In this document: positions 8,295-17,302 of the stretch, in pieces
Layout: each line of letters starts with the position of its first letter
Numbering within the stretch: the stretch's first letter is position 1
Assembly: GCF_016863615.1 (NCBI RefSeq)
Contig: NZ_BOPF01000019.1
Location: 1-64,000, forward strand
Length of the DNA: 64,000 nucleotides
Source of the DNA: Virgisporangium aliadipatigenens
Lineage (GTDB): Bacteria; Actinomycetota; Actinomycetes; Mycobacteriales; Micromonosporaceae
Reading direction: 5' to 3'
Position numbers and translations under genes: made by a program
Notes under the pieces: generated by a model
Told to the model about the DNA's origin: nothing
Database searches by the model: none
What the model saw: only the letters and a program-made list of their open reading frames with translations

Positions 8295-9190
8295 ATTTCC
8301 AGGGTGCGTCCGACGAGGGCATGCCTGTATAAGGCGGGCATGGCGTTGCTCAGGGCATCGCGTACGCGGCGTGCCGAGTCGTTGTCATAGTGTCGGAGGT
8401 GTTCCGTGGCCTGTAGCCAGTACCCGCCGGCGGCGAGCGGCGACACATCGTGGAAAGCGCCTGTGTCCCGCAGCGCTTGGACGCCGCCGAGTCGGTCGCC
8501 TATCTCTTGTGGCAGCAGGGTCAGCCATGAGTAGCCGCGTAGAAGTGTTCTGCCGGTTGTGGGGCTGTGTTCGGCGTTCACGCCGATCTTCGCTTCGAGG
8601 GTGGAGCCGGTCGGTCCGGCGGAGTGGTTGGGTCCTGCCTCGCCGTAGGTGGGGTTGCAGCCGTCGGCGAAAAGGCGCGCCACCGACAGGAGTCGGGCCT
8701 CGCCATCAGCGTCCGGGACCAGAAAGTCCGATGACGCGAGCAGTCCCAGGGTGAACTGGTCGGCTCCGTAATCGCGGGAGGCCGTCAGATACAGACGGGG
8801 CCAACCCGGGTCTCGGCCGAGAAAGCTGGGTTCGAGGATGCCGCCGGTGATAGCCACCCCGGATGCCCAGCGCAGATCATCTGCAATAGCGGCCAGATTC
8901 CTCTCGGTCAGGGTCCGCGCGGCGAAATGCCTTTCGTCGTCCTCGACAGCGATGGTCACGAACGGGGATCCGAGCGGTGGGTACGCCTCGCGGATCCGGC
9001 CCGCGGCGACGAGTTCGCTGATGTCGTCGCCGGGAAGCGGGTGGGTCTGTAACGCGAGGCGAAGCGGCGTACACAGGTTCTGCCAGACTTCCCGGCACCA
9101 CCGCTGTGCGGTCGACCTCCACTTGTCGAAACCGTTATCGCTGTCGGCTGTAATGGTGAGCCGTATCGATTTCCTGGACGCCATTGCCAC
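8291..9190 (-). CDS. Hypothetical protein, 299 aa
   Basis: The first codon at 9190 gives MAMASRKSIRLTITADSDNG; a second ATG lies two codons in. The protein has a central region LYLTASRDYGADQFTLGLL and a C-terminal half with GRTLLRGYSWLTLLPQEIG, PLAAGGYWLQATEHLRHY and a closing helix. The size and the paired halves are like large immunity proteins of polymorphic toxin systems, but no motif proves this. It heads the minus-strand group that ends at 7679. Confidence 0.65.
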   Translation of the reverse strand: MAMASRKSIRLTITADSDNGFDKWRSTAQRWCREVWQNLCTPLRLALQTHPLPGDDISELVAAGRIREAYPPLGSPFVTIAVEDDERHFAARTLTERNLAAIADDLRWASGVAITGGILEPSFLGRDPGWPRLYLTASRDYGADQFTLGLLASSDFLVPDADGEARLLSVARLFADGCNPTYGEAGPNHSAGPTGSTLEAKIGVNAEHSPTTGRTLLRGYSWLTLLPQEIGDRLGGVQALRDTGAFHDVSPLAAGGYWLQATEHLRHYDNDSARRVRDALSNAMPALYRHALVGRTLEI

Positions 9191-10091
9191 CCTTCGCCGG
9201 TCGGAACGCTACCTGCCGGTGCTACTCAGCGCGGTAGCGCCCGCCCGATCCGTCCAGACAGGCACGGGCAGGCGCACCCGAACTACGATCCGCCTGCCAC
9301 CTGCTCAGTTTGTGAGCGATCGCAACAGTTGTGGGATGGTTCTCCCCCATCGTCGCTGCACAGCCGCCAAGGACCTTCTCGAGAGTGGTTTCGTTCGTGA
9401 GAACGAGAGCCGGAGGTTCGTCACCTCGGGAGCCACCTCGCCCACCGCCGCCGCGTGAATGTTCGTAAGAACGAGCGCCACTTTGTGACCATGGGCCGAA
9501 GCAGGGAGAGCTCCTTGAACGCCTGCACCATCAATGTCTGTGCACCTGTACCGCGTCCGCGAACGAGGGTCGATCGCTCTTCTGCCGATGTGCGGATGCC
9601 CGATTGGATGATCGGACCTGCGATGGAGTCGACGCTAGAGAACGTGTCGCCGGCGCAGAACCGCTGTACCGCGGTTGGGTCCACGGGTCGGCGATCAGAG
9701 CGCGCGGTTCGGCGTGCTGAGCGACGTTCAGCGTATGGACCGTGCCGCTGCCCGCGACTGCTCCCACCTGATCCGGCCAATTGAGCCGCGCGGGCGTCCC
9801 GCTACCCGCACGAACGTCCATCGGCCCTTGCTCGACCGCGGGCTCAGCCGATGATGGGACGCACTTCGCTGATCGCTCCATCGTTACCCGGCCACAACGT
9901 GCACTCGTTCGACCGAAAGGCGGAACTCCCTCCAACGTTGCCGTGAAAAACTGGATACCTCAATCATGACGGATTCATCTTCGGGTCCGATGTACCGCTC
10001 GACACTCGACCCGAAGTGGCGCCCACCAAATGGACAGACGACCAATTTGCATCTGGAATGAAAGTGAAACCCGAGCAGAGCGAGGCCGACG
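9191..10091. other. 900-base stretch without a supported gene
   Basis: Several frames are open here, but all translations are Arg/Ser/Pro-rich and look like antisense or random high-GC frames. I see no start with a good ribosome site, no signature motif and no insertion-sequence ends. It may be decayed coding DNA. Confidence 0.5.
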
Positions 10092-10292
10092 ATGTCATGG
10101 ATCAGAGCTGCCGACGGCGAAACGTGGATCAATCTGGACCGAGCCACGCGGGCCTGGGTCGCGCCGTGCCAGAAGACGCCGGGCCACTTCATTGTCGCCG
10201 CGGAGGTCGACGGAGCCTGCTATCAGCTGGGCCGCGATTCTCACGACAGCAAGGCGCTCGCCGAAATGGTGTTGAAGAACTATCTTTCATAA
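10092..10292 (+). CDS. Small hypothetical protein, 66 aa
   Basis: The ATG at 10092 (MSWIRAADGETWINLDRAT) has GCGAGG about nine bases upstream. The chain is well balanced for so short a frame: VAPCQKTPGHFIVAAEVDGA, then YQLGRDSHDSKALAEMVLKN. It probably forms a small beta-sheet plus helix. It stands alone in poorly coding DNA. Function unknown. Confidence 0.55.
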   Translation: MSWIRAADGETWINLDRATRAWVAPCQKTPGHFIVAAEVDGACYQLGRDSHDSKALAEMVLKNYLS

Positions 10293-10830
10293 ACCGTGAA
10301 CTTGTCGATGCAACGTTGCGGCAACAGTCGTGTCCATCGACTAAGGAGCCGTTCACTTACGGCTTCGGTCGTCTGGTCAATCTGGCACTCCGCTGACGGA
10401 ATGCGGCAGTCCACATAGTCGTTCGGCGTGGCCATCAAGGCAACGTCCATAGCATCGCTGGTCCGCGACCTGCGCCGGACATCCTGACCGTGAGTCACTT
10501 GCTCGATATGCGAGGTCGTCCGGGCCGGTCACACTCACAGTCGCGCCGCTCAGTGCCTTAGTCTTCCGGAGCATGTGGAAAGGGATCCGCGAAGACCGGA
10601 TCGGCGCAATCACGGCGCGGCCCTGTCTTCAATCGCAAGTGTGCATTGCACTGTTCCGCCGGGTCGGCCGCGTGGCCTCAACGGCAGATTTCGCCAAGCC
10701 GTCTGCGAACCGCAGCCCAGCGGAATTTACTCATGCTCATCGTCGGGCTCCGCGGAAACTAAGTCCTCTACCCAACCAATTTCAACTTGGTGATCTGTCG
10801 AGCGCTCAACATCAATTAAGTGAGGAACCC

Positions 10831-11211
10831 GTGTCCATTGATGATCGCGCCGCACGGCCTGGCGAGTTGACCTGCCTCAACGATCACTGCGACAACGCGG
10901 GAGGACCAGTCGCAGCGACGGCATGTCCGCTGTGCGGTCAGGCCACGTACCCTGTTCCACCCGAAGGGCCTCATTACCCAACCCCGGCCGCCCCTCCACG
11001 AGGAATGCCTAGCGTCGGCGATATCATCGGCCGGGTAGTATTTGGTGGATTTTGGACGGTTGCGACCGTGGGCGCGTTGTTGGTGTGCGCATATTCTATC
11101 AAGGAAGGGCGAGTCGGCGGGGCATTGGTCGCTGTCGGAGTGGCGCTGTTGTGCGGACTGTACGCACGATACATTCTCCGTGGAGGAACCTTCCGTATCT
11201 TGTTCTGGTGA
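10831..11211 (+). CDS. Small zinc-ribbon membrane protein
   Basis: I chose the GTG at 10831 because it follows AAGTGAGGAACCC. The longer frame upstream is not protein-like. The 126-residue protein has a CX4C...CXXC zinc-ribbon (CLNDHC at about residues 16-21 and CPLCG at about 32-36), a Pro-rich linker, and two membrane helices (VVFGGFWTVATVGALLVCAY and GGALVAVGVALLCGLYARYI). Its topology would place the ribbon in the cytoplasm. Function unknown. Confidence 0.65.
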   Translation: MSIDDRAARPGELTCLNDHCDNAGGPVAATACPLCGQATYPVPPEGPHYPTPAAPPRGMPSVGDIIGRVVFGGFWTVATVGALLVCAYSIKEGRVGGALVAVGVALLCGLYARYILRGGTFRILFW

Positions 11212-12168
11212 CCGTCGTGACCCGTCGGCTCGTGCGGATACCGTCGGGCGATTGCCTGGACAGGCCCGGCGTGGGTCATGACCACCTGGTGGCTGCTTCG
11301 CTGAAGACCCGGCCTATCGGTAACAGATCGCTGAATGCCATCCGACAGTGTGCCGCGAAATTGTGGGGTATGCGGTGGGGCCGAAGCGGTATTCGGAGAA
11401 CAGGCTTTGCAGGGCCCGCCGGGCGGCGGTAGCCATCTCTTCGGCGGGCTTACCGCCGGGAACACCCTTGCGTGTAGCTGAGCGCCCTACCCTCCGACAT
11501 AGGTGCCGTCCGGTGGGTCGGCCAAGATCACGGTCGATGCCGTCACGGAGATCATGCCCTGGCAGTTCAATCTCCTCCAGGCGAACGGTTGGCGTGTCTG
11601 CAACGCACAAGGCTCCTACTAGCGGCCAAGGTTTTAGCCGCCTGGCTGCAGTTCTGACCCGGCCGCGCAGGGCCGCATCAAGCAGACTGGCCAATCGAAA
11701 TCGAGGCGGCATGGCCACGCGACCGATCAATTAATGCCGATCGCATTCATGCAGCGCGGCGCACCGAGGCAAGACCAGTGCGCACATCTTCCGCCGTCGG
11801 TGCGCGCTGCCCAGTCGCCGCTTGTCGCGGTCGGCAACCGGCGCCTTCGCCGTAGAGCATCGTGAACTGCCCAAATTGCACGTCTGATCATCCCGCCCGC
11901 GGTGGTCATCGGCGTGGCGCCACTCGCGACGGTAGGGTCGGCGCGATCGGGCTACGTCGCGGCTAAGCTCGCGAGAAAAGGGATCGCCCCCAGGCCCGAA
12001 CATGGCATGATCTGGAGGCCAACCTACGCCGCGGCGATTCGTTTGGGACCCCGGCCGCAGTGGCTCGCGGTCGTCCATATCGACAGCGTATCGAGACTTC
12101 GACTGAATTGAGACACGATCCATCGCTTAGCACTTCACTGTTGATCCTTTTTAAGATCCGGAGGCGTT
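11212..12168. other. 950-base stretch with no convincing gene
   Basis: A minus-strand frame at 11314-11730 contains one protein-like piece (KPAEEMATAARRALQSLFSE), but the rest is Arg-rich and its neighbouring frames also show short plausible pieces (TVILADPPDGTYVGG in another frame). This fits a decayed gene more than an intact one. Nothing else is supported. Confidence 0.45.
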
Positions 12169-13659
12169 ATGGCATATCAAGATCTTCAGCTGCAACGGTC
12201 CCTCCGGGAGTCTTTGCGTCGCCGATCTAGTCTCGTTGGATTTTCAGCACTTGTAATCCTCGCCTATGCCGTTGTGGCTCTCATCGTCTTGACATACACC
12301 AAAGGGATATTCGAAAAGGAGGTCGCGCCTACTTTGCCAAAAGAAGGTATTGTGCTTTCATTCGAATTGAACAGGGATTCGATTACCAGATCATTCACAG
12401 TGGATGTGCAGGCCGCACAACCTCCGCCGCCAGCCGGTCAACCAGCCGAGCTCAGTGTTCGACTCGCAGGTGACTTGCGGCACGATGGCGGGCCGGGTGA
12501 GTTTCCCGAGGGACAGATAACAGTAGGGGTCAACCGTCTAACCGAAACACGTTTAAGCATCGCAATAACCGCAGACCCCTGGGCTCCTGAGAAGGTGAGG
12601 GCGGGAGTTTTTCGTGGCCTCGTTCAAGTCCGAGGACCCGGCATTTCGACGGACGCGCCGTTGACAATCTGGCTAAAGGATCGGGACGGCCGCGGCGCGG
12701 CGCTCGCCCTGACGCTCTTGCTCCTTGGCGCCATGCTGGGACTCCTGGTCAAATACATCACCGAACGACTGACGCCGCAGGCTGTGCTGGTCCGGCGCCT
12801 CGGAACGTTGAAGCGAGCACTTAGCTACCGCGACGATGGTGCCACCCTTCCAGTCCGGGCGAGGATGCGAATAGACGATCTTGAGGACCAGATATCTCGC
12901 TCGGACTACGCCCAGGTGGAGAAATCATTCGAGGAATTCGACAAAGATAAGGTCGCGCTGGCCACAATGTCGTGGCATTTCCGCATTTTACTCGACCAGC
13001 TTGATCAGCAAGCTGGGATACTTCGCGGGGCGCGCAAGCTATCGTCAACAGACGCCAGACTAATCGAGGGCGTGCTAGAGGCAGAGTTCCGGGCGGTCCA
13101 GAAGTCGCAGGTACTTGATTGGCCGGAACAAGAAGAGGATATGGTTGCGCAATGTCGTGAGAATGCGAACTCGTTCGGCGTGGTTACCGGCATCATATCC
13201 CGGTTTCTGCGAAGCCCCGGAGATCGTAGGTTGCGCGCCCAGCTCTTCGATATCCAACAGGGCGATTTGCCGCCTGCCGGGTCACTACTTGACGTACCCG
13301 AAACTGACACCGAAGCCGACGAGAGCCCATCTCCACTCGCAGATTCGCCAGAAGCTCGCGACTTCGGTCCGAGAGCCGGCATTGTGGGAATCGTGACTCC
13401 CGGACTACGGCAAGATCCCGGACGGGTGTCGCTCCTTTTCCGGCAGGCGAGAACAATTGCGGCACTGGCATCCGTTCTGGTAGTCAGTCTCGTTGGGCTC
13501 AAGACCCAGTACCTCGACCAGAGGCCTTTCGCTGGAAACCTTTCGGACTGGCTCGGGATCGGCCTCTGGGGTCTCGTTGTTGAACTTAGTGGCGTCGCGG
13601 TTCTCGACGTGCTTGGCCGCTTGGGCAGCGGTGGGACCGCTGGCTCGACCAGACCGTAA
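12169..13659 (+). CDS. Hypothetical multi-pass membrane protein, 496 aa, AT-richer than its surroundings
   Basis: The ATG at 12169 follows CCGGAGGCGTT, a strong ribosome site. Predicted membrane helices lie near residues 21-44, 178-197, 432-450 and 463-486. An extracytoplasmic beta-rich segment (about 45-175, with RDSITRSFTVDVQAAQ and SVRLAGDLRHDGG) is followed by a long cytoplasmic helical region (about 200-380). Base composition and codon use are less GC-biased than in flanking genes, for example many AAA, TTT and ATT codons, suggesting transfer. I do not recognise the family. Confidence 0.75.
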   Translation: MAYQDLQLQRSLRESLRRRSSLVGFSALVILAYAVVALIVLTYTKGIFEKEVAPTLPKEGIVLSFELNRDSITRSFTVDVQAAQPPPPAGQPAELSVRLAGDLRHDGGPGEFPEGQITVGVNRLTETRLSIAITADPWAPEKVRAGVFRGLVQVRGPGISTDAPLTIWLKDRDGRGAALALTLLLLGAMLGLLVKYITERLTPQAVLVRRLGTLKRALSYRDDGATLPVRARMRIDDLEDQISRSDYAQVEKSFEEFDKDKVALATMSWHFRILLDQLDQQAGILRGARKLSSTDARLIEGVLEAEFRAVQKSQVLDWPEQEEDMVAQCRENANSFGVVTGIISRFLRSPGDRRLRAQLFDIQQGDLPPAGSLLDVPETDTEADESPSPLADSPEARDFGPRAGIVGIVTPGLRQDPGRVSLLFRQARTIAALASVLVVSLVGLKTQYLDQRPFAGNLSDWLGIGLWGLVVELSGVAVLDVLGRLGSGGTAGSTRP

Positions 13660-13974
13660 TTCGAATTCATCTCGACGGGATCGCGCACTTCTACGACCGC
13701 ACCGACGTGGTGGTCCGCATTGACGGCGTCACCGAGTTGGTTTCGTTGGGCAGCGACGATATGCCCTACGGCGGCTGGCGGGAACGTCACCGGCGTGTTC
13801 CGCGAGCGGGGCCGCGCCGCCGCGGTGCCGAATGCCCGGGCTGCTCGGTTGTCGCGCGCAGGCTCCGCTGACAACCGCGCCCGCAGCGAGTGGGCAGCCG
13901 AGAATGGCTCGGCGGCGCCCGATCGGCGCGCCGGCCGATGCAATCTGGTCAGGCGGAGCGGTTAGCCGCTGCGG
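13660..13974. other. Short gap with a possible gene fragment
   Basis: Right after the membrane protein the plus strand reads HLDGIAHFYDRTDVVVRIDG, then VTELVSLGSDD, before degenerating. It has no start of its own. This may be the remnant of another gene. I see no other feature. Confidence 0.35.
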
Positions 13975-14721
13975 GTGCGCCACATACCGACGCGGTGTAC
14001 GCGCCGCCATCCGGCGAGACGCAAATGCGCGCCGGCACCCTACGTCGAGCCGTGGCGGGAGCCGGGCTCGCCGGGGCCCGTTGGGCAGGCGCCGTTGCAG
14101 GTGCATCCGCCGCGGTACGACGTCGGTGTCACGCAGGTGTCCAACGCGATTCTCGCGGGAACGGTCGACGACGCCGTCGCGCGGCTCGGCGACCTCACCG
14201 TGTCGGCCGCCGCCGAGATCCTCGGTGACGTGCCGCCGGCGCGGGTAGCCGTACTGCTCGCCGCCATGCCGCCGGAGATCGGCGCCGACGTGCTGGCGTC
14301 GATGGCGGCGGATCGGGTGGCGGTGCGGTTGTCCGCGCTGGCGCCGGCCATGGCGGTGGCGCTGCTCCTCACCATGCCGATCCGGGCGGCCGCCGACCGG
14401 CTCGGGCTCATCCCGGTGCGGGTGGGCAACCCGTTGCTGCGCGCAATGCCGCCGCAGGCCGCCGCCGACCGGTTGGCGACGATGGCACAGAACGCGGCGG
14501 GGCTACGCCTGGCGGGCCTCCCGCCGCAGGTGGCCGCCGGGCTCGTCGCCGCGATGCCGCCACCGGCGGCGGCCGTGCGGCTGACCATGATGCTGCCGAT
14601 GACCGCCGCGACGATGCTGCGGAACCTGCCCTGGCCAGTCGTCGCGGACCTGCTCATGCTGATGCCACCGGCCTCCGGTGCCGAGGTGTACGCGGCGATC
14701 CACCAGGTCTGGCAACGCTAG
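13975..14721 (+). CDS. MgtE N-domain-like helical-repeat protein without a transporter domain
   Basis: From the GTG at 13975 the protein has a basic, Pro-rich N-terminal stretch of about 55 residues and then short helical repeats ending in a PP turn: ILGDVPPARVAVLLAAMPP, GLPPQVAAGLVAAMPP and similar. This repeat style is that of the intracellular N-domain of the magnesium transporter MgtE, here without CBS or membrane domains. The last units end in VADLLMLMPP and a short helix to WQR. The start is uncertain, since the Pro-rich part may be partly untranslated. Role unknown; perhaps a scaffold. Confidence 0.6.
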   Translation: MRHIPTRCTRRHPARRKCAPAPYVEPWREPGSPGPVGQAPLQVHPPRYDVGVTQVSNAILAGTVDDAVARLGDLTVSAAAEILGDVPPARVAVLLAAMPPEIGADVLASMAADRVAVRLSALAPAMAVALLLTMPIRAAADRLGLIPVRVGNPLLRAMPPQAAADRLATMAQNAAGLRLAGLPPQVAAGLVAAMPPPAAAVRLTMMLPMTAATMLRNLPWPVVADLLMLMPPASGAEVYAAIHQVWQR

Positions 14722-15151
14722 GTTCCAGCTCGTGGATCACGGAGACTCGGCCGCGACGATGCGCCAACGAAGCGGCTCGACAGGTGCGCTGCCCAGGCGT
14801 CGAGCATTGACCCTGAGGACCTCAACCACGGCGAGGTCATGAATCTTGCTCAGCTCGGCGGGGCCCTAACCGCGGCGAATCAGAACGCGTACGAGCCACA
14901 AGATCAGGTGCGCGAATCTGCCGCGGCGAGCGTACTGGTGTTCATCGCCGGGAGTGACGCATGGTGATGTATGGCTGCCATCGTCAACCCAGCCGTCAGC
15001 GGCGGGGCCCCGAACGAACTCGTACTCCGCGCTACGCCGGAACGCAGCAACCCGAACGGCCCGCTGATGAGTGGGCACGTTGTCGTGCCCTTCTCAAGGA
15101 CAGTGATCGTCAAAGGAAGCATCTGGTCGCTTGCAAGTAGTGACGGTGCGG
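14722..15151. other. 430-base gap, no feature recognised
   Basis: Frames on both strands are short and lack protein character. No hairpin, repeat or promoter stands out. Confidence 0.5.
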
Positions 15152-15796
15152 CTATATTGCCCATGTTGCGTCAGGCGGTGAGGTCACGTTGCTCATTGAG
15201 AGATACTCGATAAGGTGAGCTGCGCGCGCTCGAGCCGCCGCGCGATCGGAGTCGGTCAGTTTCACCGGACGCGCTTCCGAAACGACCACTGAGAGCTCGG
15301 CATCGAGCTTGTCGAGATAACTCCTGATAGCTGGAAGGTTTTGGCCTTCTCCTCGCCAAGCTGGCGGTCCGACGTCAAGTTGCAGGTAGCGTTCGTAGGA
15401 CTCTGCAAGAGCGCTTAGAGTGGCAGCCGCACGCCCGTGGTCTCGGGACCTACTGGCGGCGCCCAAGGCTTGCTGTAGCGGCACCAGTGCGGCTACGGCT
15501 ATAGACAGCACTATGCCAAGCCAGCCCGCTTTCAGGTAGCCAACCGCGGCGAGTGACGCAGCAACCGCCGTCACCGCGCTAATCACCGTCTCGATGCGTG
15601 CCCATCTTTCGGACTGGCGTCCATGAGCTCGCGCACGAACATCTGATTTCATGAGTCGCTGAATGCCCAGACGTGCAATATCATCTGGCATTCCAATAAA
15701 TGGAATTAAATTCCCCTCTGTCAATTTATTCCCACCTTTTGATATGACGTTTCCTAAGCTTGCGCAGCAGGTGGACATTGTCACGAAAATTGCCAC
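15152..15796 (-). CDS. SLATT-like two-helix membrane protein
   Basis: The GTG at 15796 follows GCAGGAAATTCAC. The core is SERWARIETVISAVTAVAAS (first helix, continuing LAAVGYLKA), a short loop, and GWLGIVLSIAVAALVPLQQ (second helix), followed by a cytoplasmic helix with LSALAESYERYLQLDVGP and a long C-terminal helical tail. A helix pair near the middle with this kind of cytoplasmic tail is the layout of SLATT domains, predicted pore-forming effectors or sensors in nucleotide-signalled conflict systems. No nucleotide-generating partner lies next to it. The family call is by architecture only. Confidence 0.6.
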   Translation of the reverse strand: MAIFVTMSTCCASLGNVISKGGNKLTEGNLIPFIGMPDDIARLGIQRLMKSDVRARAHGRQSERWARIETVISAVTAVAASLAAVGYLKAGWLGIVLSIAVAALVPLQQALGAASRSRDHGRAAATLSALAESYERYLQLDVGPPAWRGEGQNLPAIRSYLDKLDAELSVVVSEARPVKLTDSDRAAARARAAHLIEYLSMSNVTSPPDATWAI

Positions 15797-16033
15797 GTGA
15801 ATTTCCTGCGCTCGGCGCTAGCCCGGCCGGAGAGGACAGTGCGCCGGGCATGTCGCTCCTTTGCGACATGGGCTATTCTCGATGCTGCCGAGGTGACTGG
15901 CCACCGGAAGGGTGTCAATCCGACAGCCTTCCGACGTAGCATCGATCGGCTTCACCGCCGCCTGAAGGTACACGCCTCTGTCGCGATCCGGCAGGGCGGC
16001 TGCGTATCCGCATACCTGCGTAGTGTCGTGCTC

Positions 16034-16315
16034 ATGTCTGAGAAGGCGGAGCGACGGACGGCGCGCTCGGTGGTCGCGGAGTACCACCAAGCCGAGTTGG
16101 AAGACCTACTCGCCCGCGTGGCAGAAGCCGTCGATCGCTACCGCGAAGGTGAGCTCGACGCCTTCGACGTCGATCAGATTTTGTTCCAGTACTCCCGATC
16201 GGCGAAGGAGCTGTGGAAGTACTGCAATCTCGGCCCAGTGGAGATGGCTGCGACGCTCATCTGTGAGCGGCCACCGCACGACTGGTGGGAACGCGGTGCG
16301 CCGAGACGACGGTGA
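16034..16315 (+). CDS. Small hypothetical protein, 93 aa
   Basis: The ATG at 16034 (MSEKAERRTARSVVAEYHQA) starts a helical protein: ELEDLLARVAEAVDRYREGE, then DAFDVDQILFQYSRSAKELW. The frame extends far upstream, but that part is Arg-rich and lies opposite the start of the SLATT-like gene. The FQYSRSAKELWK.C motif recalls small conserved actinomycete proteins of unknown role. It is probably cytosolic. Confidence 0.65.
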   Translation: MSEKAERRTARSVVAEYHQAELEDLLARVAEAVDRYREGELDAFDVDQILFQYSRSAKELWKYCNLGPVEMAATLICERPPHDWWERGAPRRR

Positions 16316-16421
16316 TCGTGGACAGCTCGGCGACCCCGCCGTGCACTCTCATGCCGCGAACCGGGTGCGGCAGACCGGCTCCGCGGCGCAGCGCGAAGTG
16401 TCGCGCCGGTACCGTATCGGC

Positions 16422-16826
16422 ATGGCTGACGATGACGGCCTGGTCGGTGACGATCCGCTGGTTGACGGTATGAGCCTGTCGCTACGGCTGCGGCGGGACT
16501 TCTCGGTCACCGACGCCGATCGGCTCCTGGCCGCAGCCCGCCGTATCTATCGCGACCTCAACCCCGGTACCAGCGCCGAGACAGCCGATGCGATGGTGAC
16601 GTGCGCCGCGGATGCGCTGTTCGTCATCCTCGAACACGCAGGACTGCTCGGCGAGACCTCCGACAACCGGCTCGCAGAATATGCAGGCGACGGACTGGAG
16701 GTCGCCGGATGGCGGGCACAGGTCGTCCCGAACGAACCATGGCCGCTGTCGCCCGCGCCTCTGCACGACTGCCTGCTCGGAGACGTTTTCGCACTGCCAC
16801 CCGATGCAAGCGAAGACGAGCGTTGA
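16422..16826 (+). CDS. Hypothetical protein, 134 aa
   Basis: The ATG at 16422 gives MADDDGLVGDDPLVDGMSLS. The chain continues LRRDFSVTDADRLLAAARRI and AETADAMVTCAADALFVILE, an all-helical acidic protein ending PPDASEDER. No signal or membrane segment is present. It follows the 16034 gene on the same strand after 106 bases. Function unknown. Confidence 0.6.
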   Translation: MADDDGLVGDDPLVDGMSLSLRLRRDFSVTDADRLLAAARRIYRDLNPGTSAETADAMVTCAADALFVILEHAGLLGETSDNRLAEYAGDGLEVAGWRAQVVPNEPWPLSPAPLHDCLLGDVFALPPDASEDER

Positions 16827-16878
16827 ACAAGTGCGCACATCTGCCGCTGTCAATGCGACGTTGGTTTTCGAGGGCTGG

Positions 16879-17115
16879 TCACGTTGCGCCGACGAGGCAG
16901 GGGCACGTCTCGTCCTGGCGCTTGTAGTCGTAGGAACGGGGATGACAGCAGTAGCAGACGCTGAGCAGTGTGTGCTGGGGTTCGGTGGACTGGTCCGGGT
17001 CAGCGCCGCATGCCGGGCACGGTGTCGGCGTGTCTGGACCGGTCACCGTCGGCGCTGAGCGGGTCCACCAGGCAACGACGCGCTCGGCCACGGAGTCGAT
17101 CTCATCGTCGGCCAC
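16879..17115 (-). CDS. Small putative zinc-binding protein, 78 aa
   Basis: The GTG at 17115 begins [19 protein letters not shown]. Two cysteine pairs (CPACG and CYCC), followed by CPC near the C-terminus, suggest zinc binding. The end [10 protein letters not shown] is typical of a short natural protein. The frame continues upstream over the start of the oppositely oriented cold-shock gene, which I regard as a shadow. Confidence 0.5.
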   Translation of the reverse strand: MADDEIDSVAERVVAWWTRSAPTVTGPDTPTPCPACGADPDQSTEPQHTLLSVCYCCHPRSYDYKRQDETCPCLVGAT

Positions 17116-17302
17116 GTCGAGCGGTCGCGCGGCGGGCGGGCCGGCGCGACGAGCCGTCGGAGTCGTTCGCGACCGCCACCCGCGTCCTGGCCGCCTACGA
17201 CCTTCTGACAGCCGACCGACCGTGGCCGGTCCCGGTGGTCCCAGGCACGACGCCGTGAGCGAGACTGAGAGCAATGCCGCTCTTACGACCTGGAGCTTTC
17301 CT

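Noticed and set aside
11314-11730. 138-codon minus-strand frame
   Set aside because: Only its last third looks like protein and neighbouring frames show competing pieces, so I treat it as decayed DNA rather than a gene.
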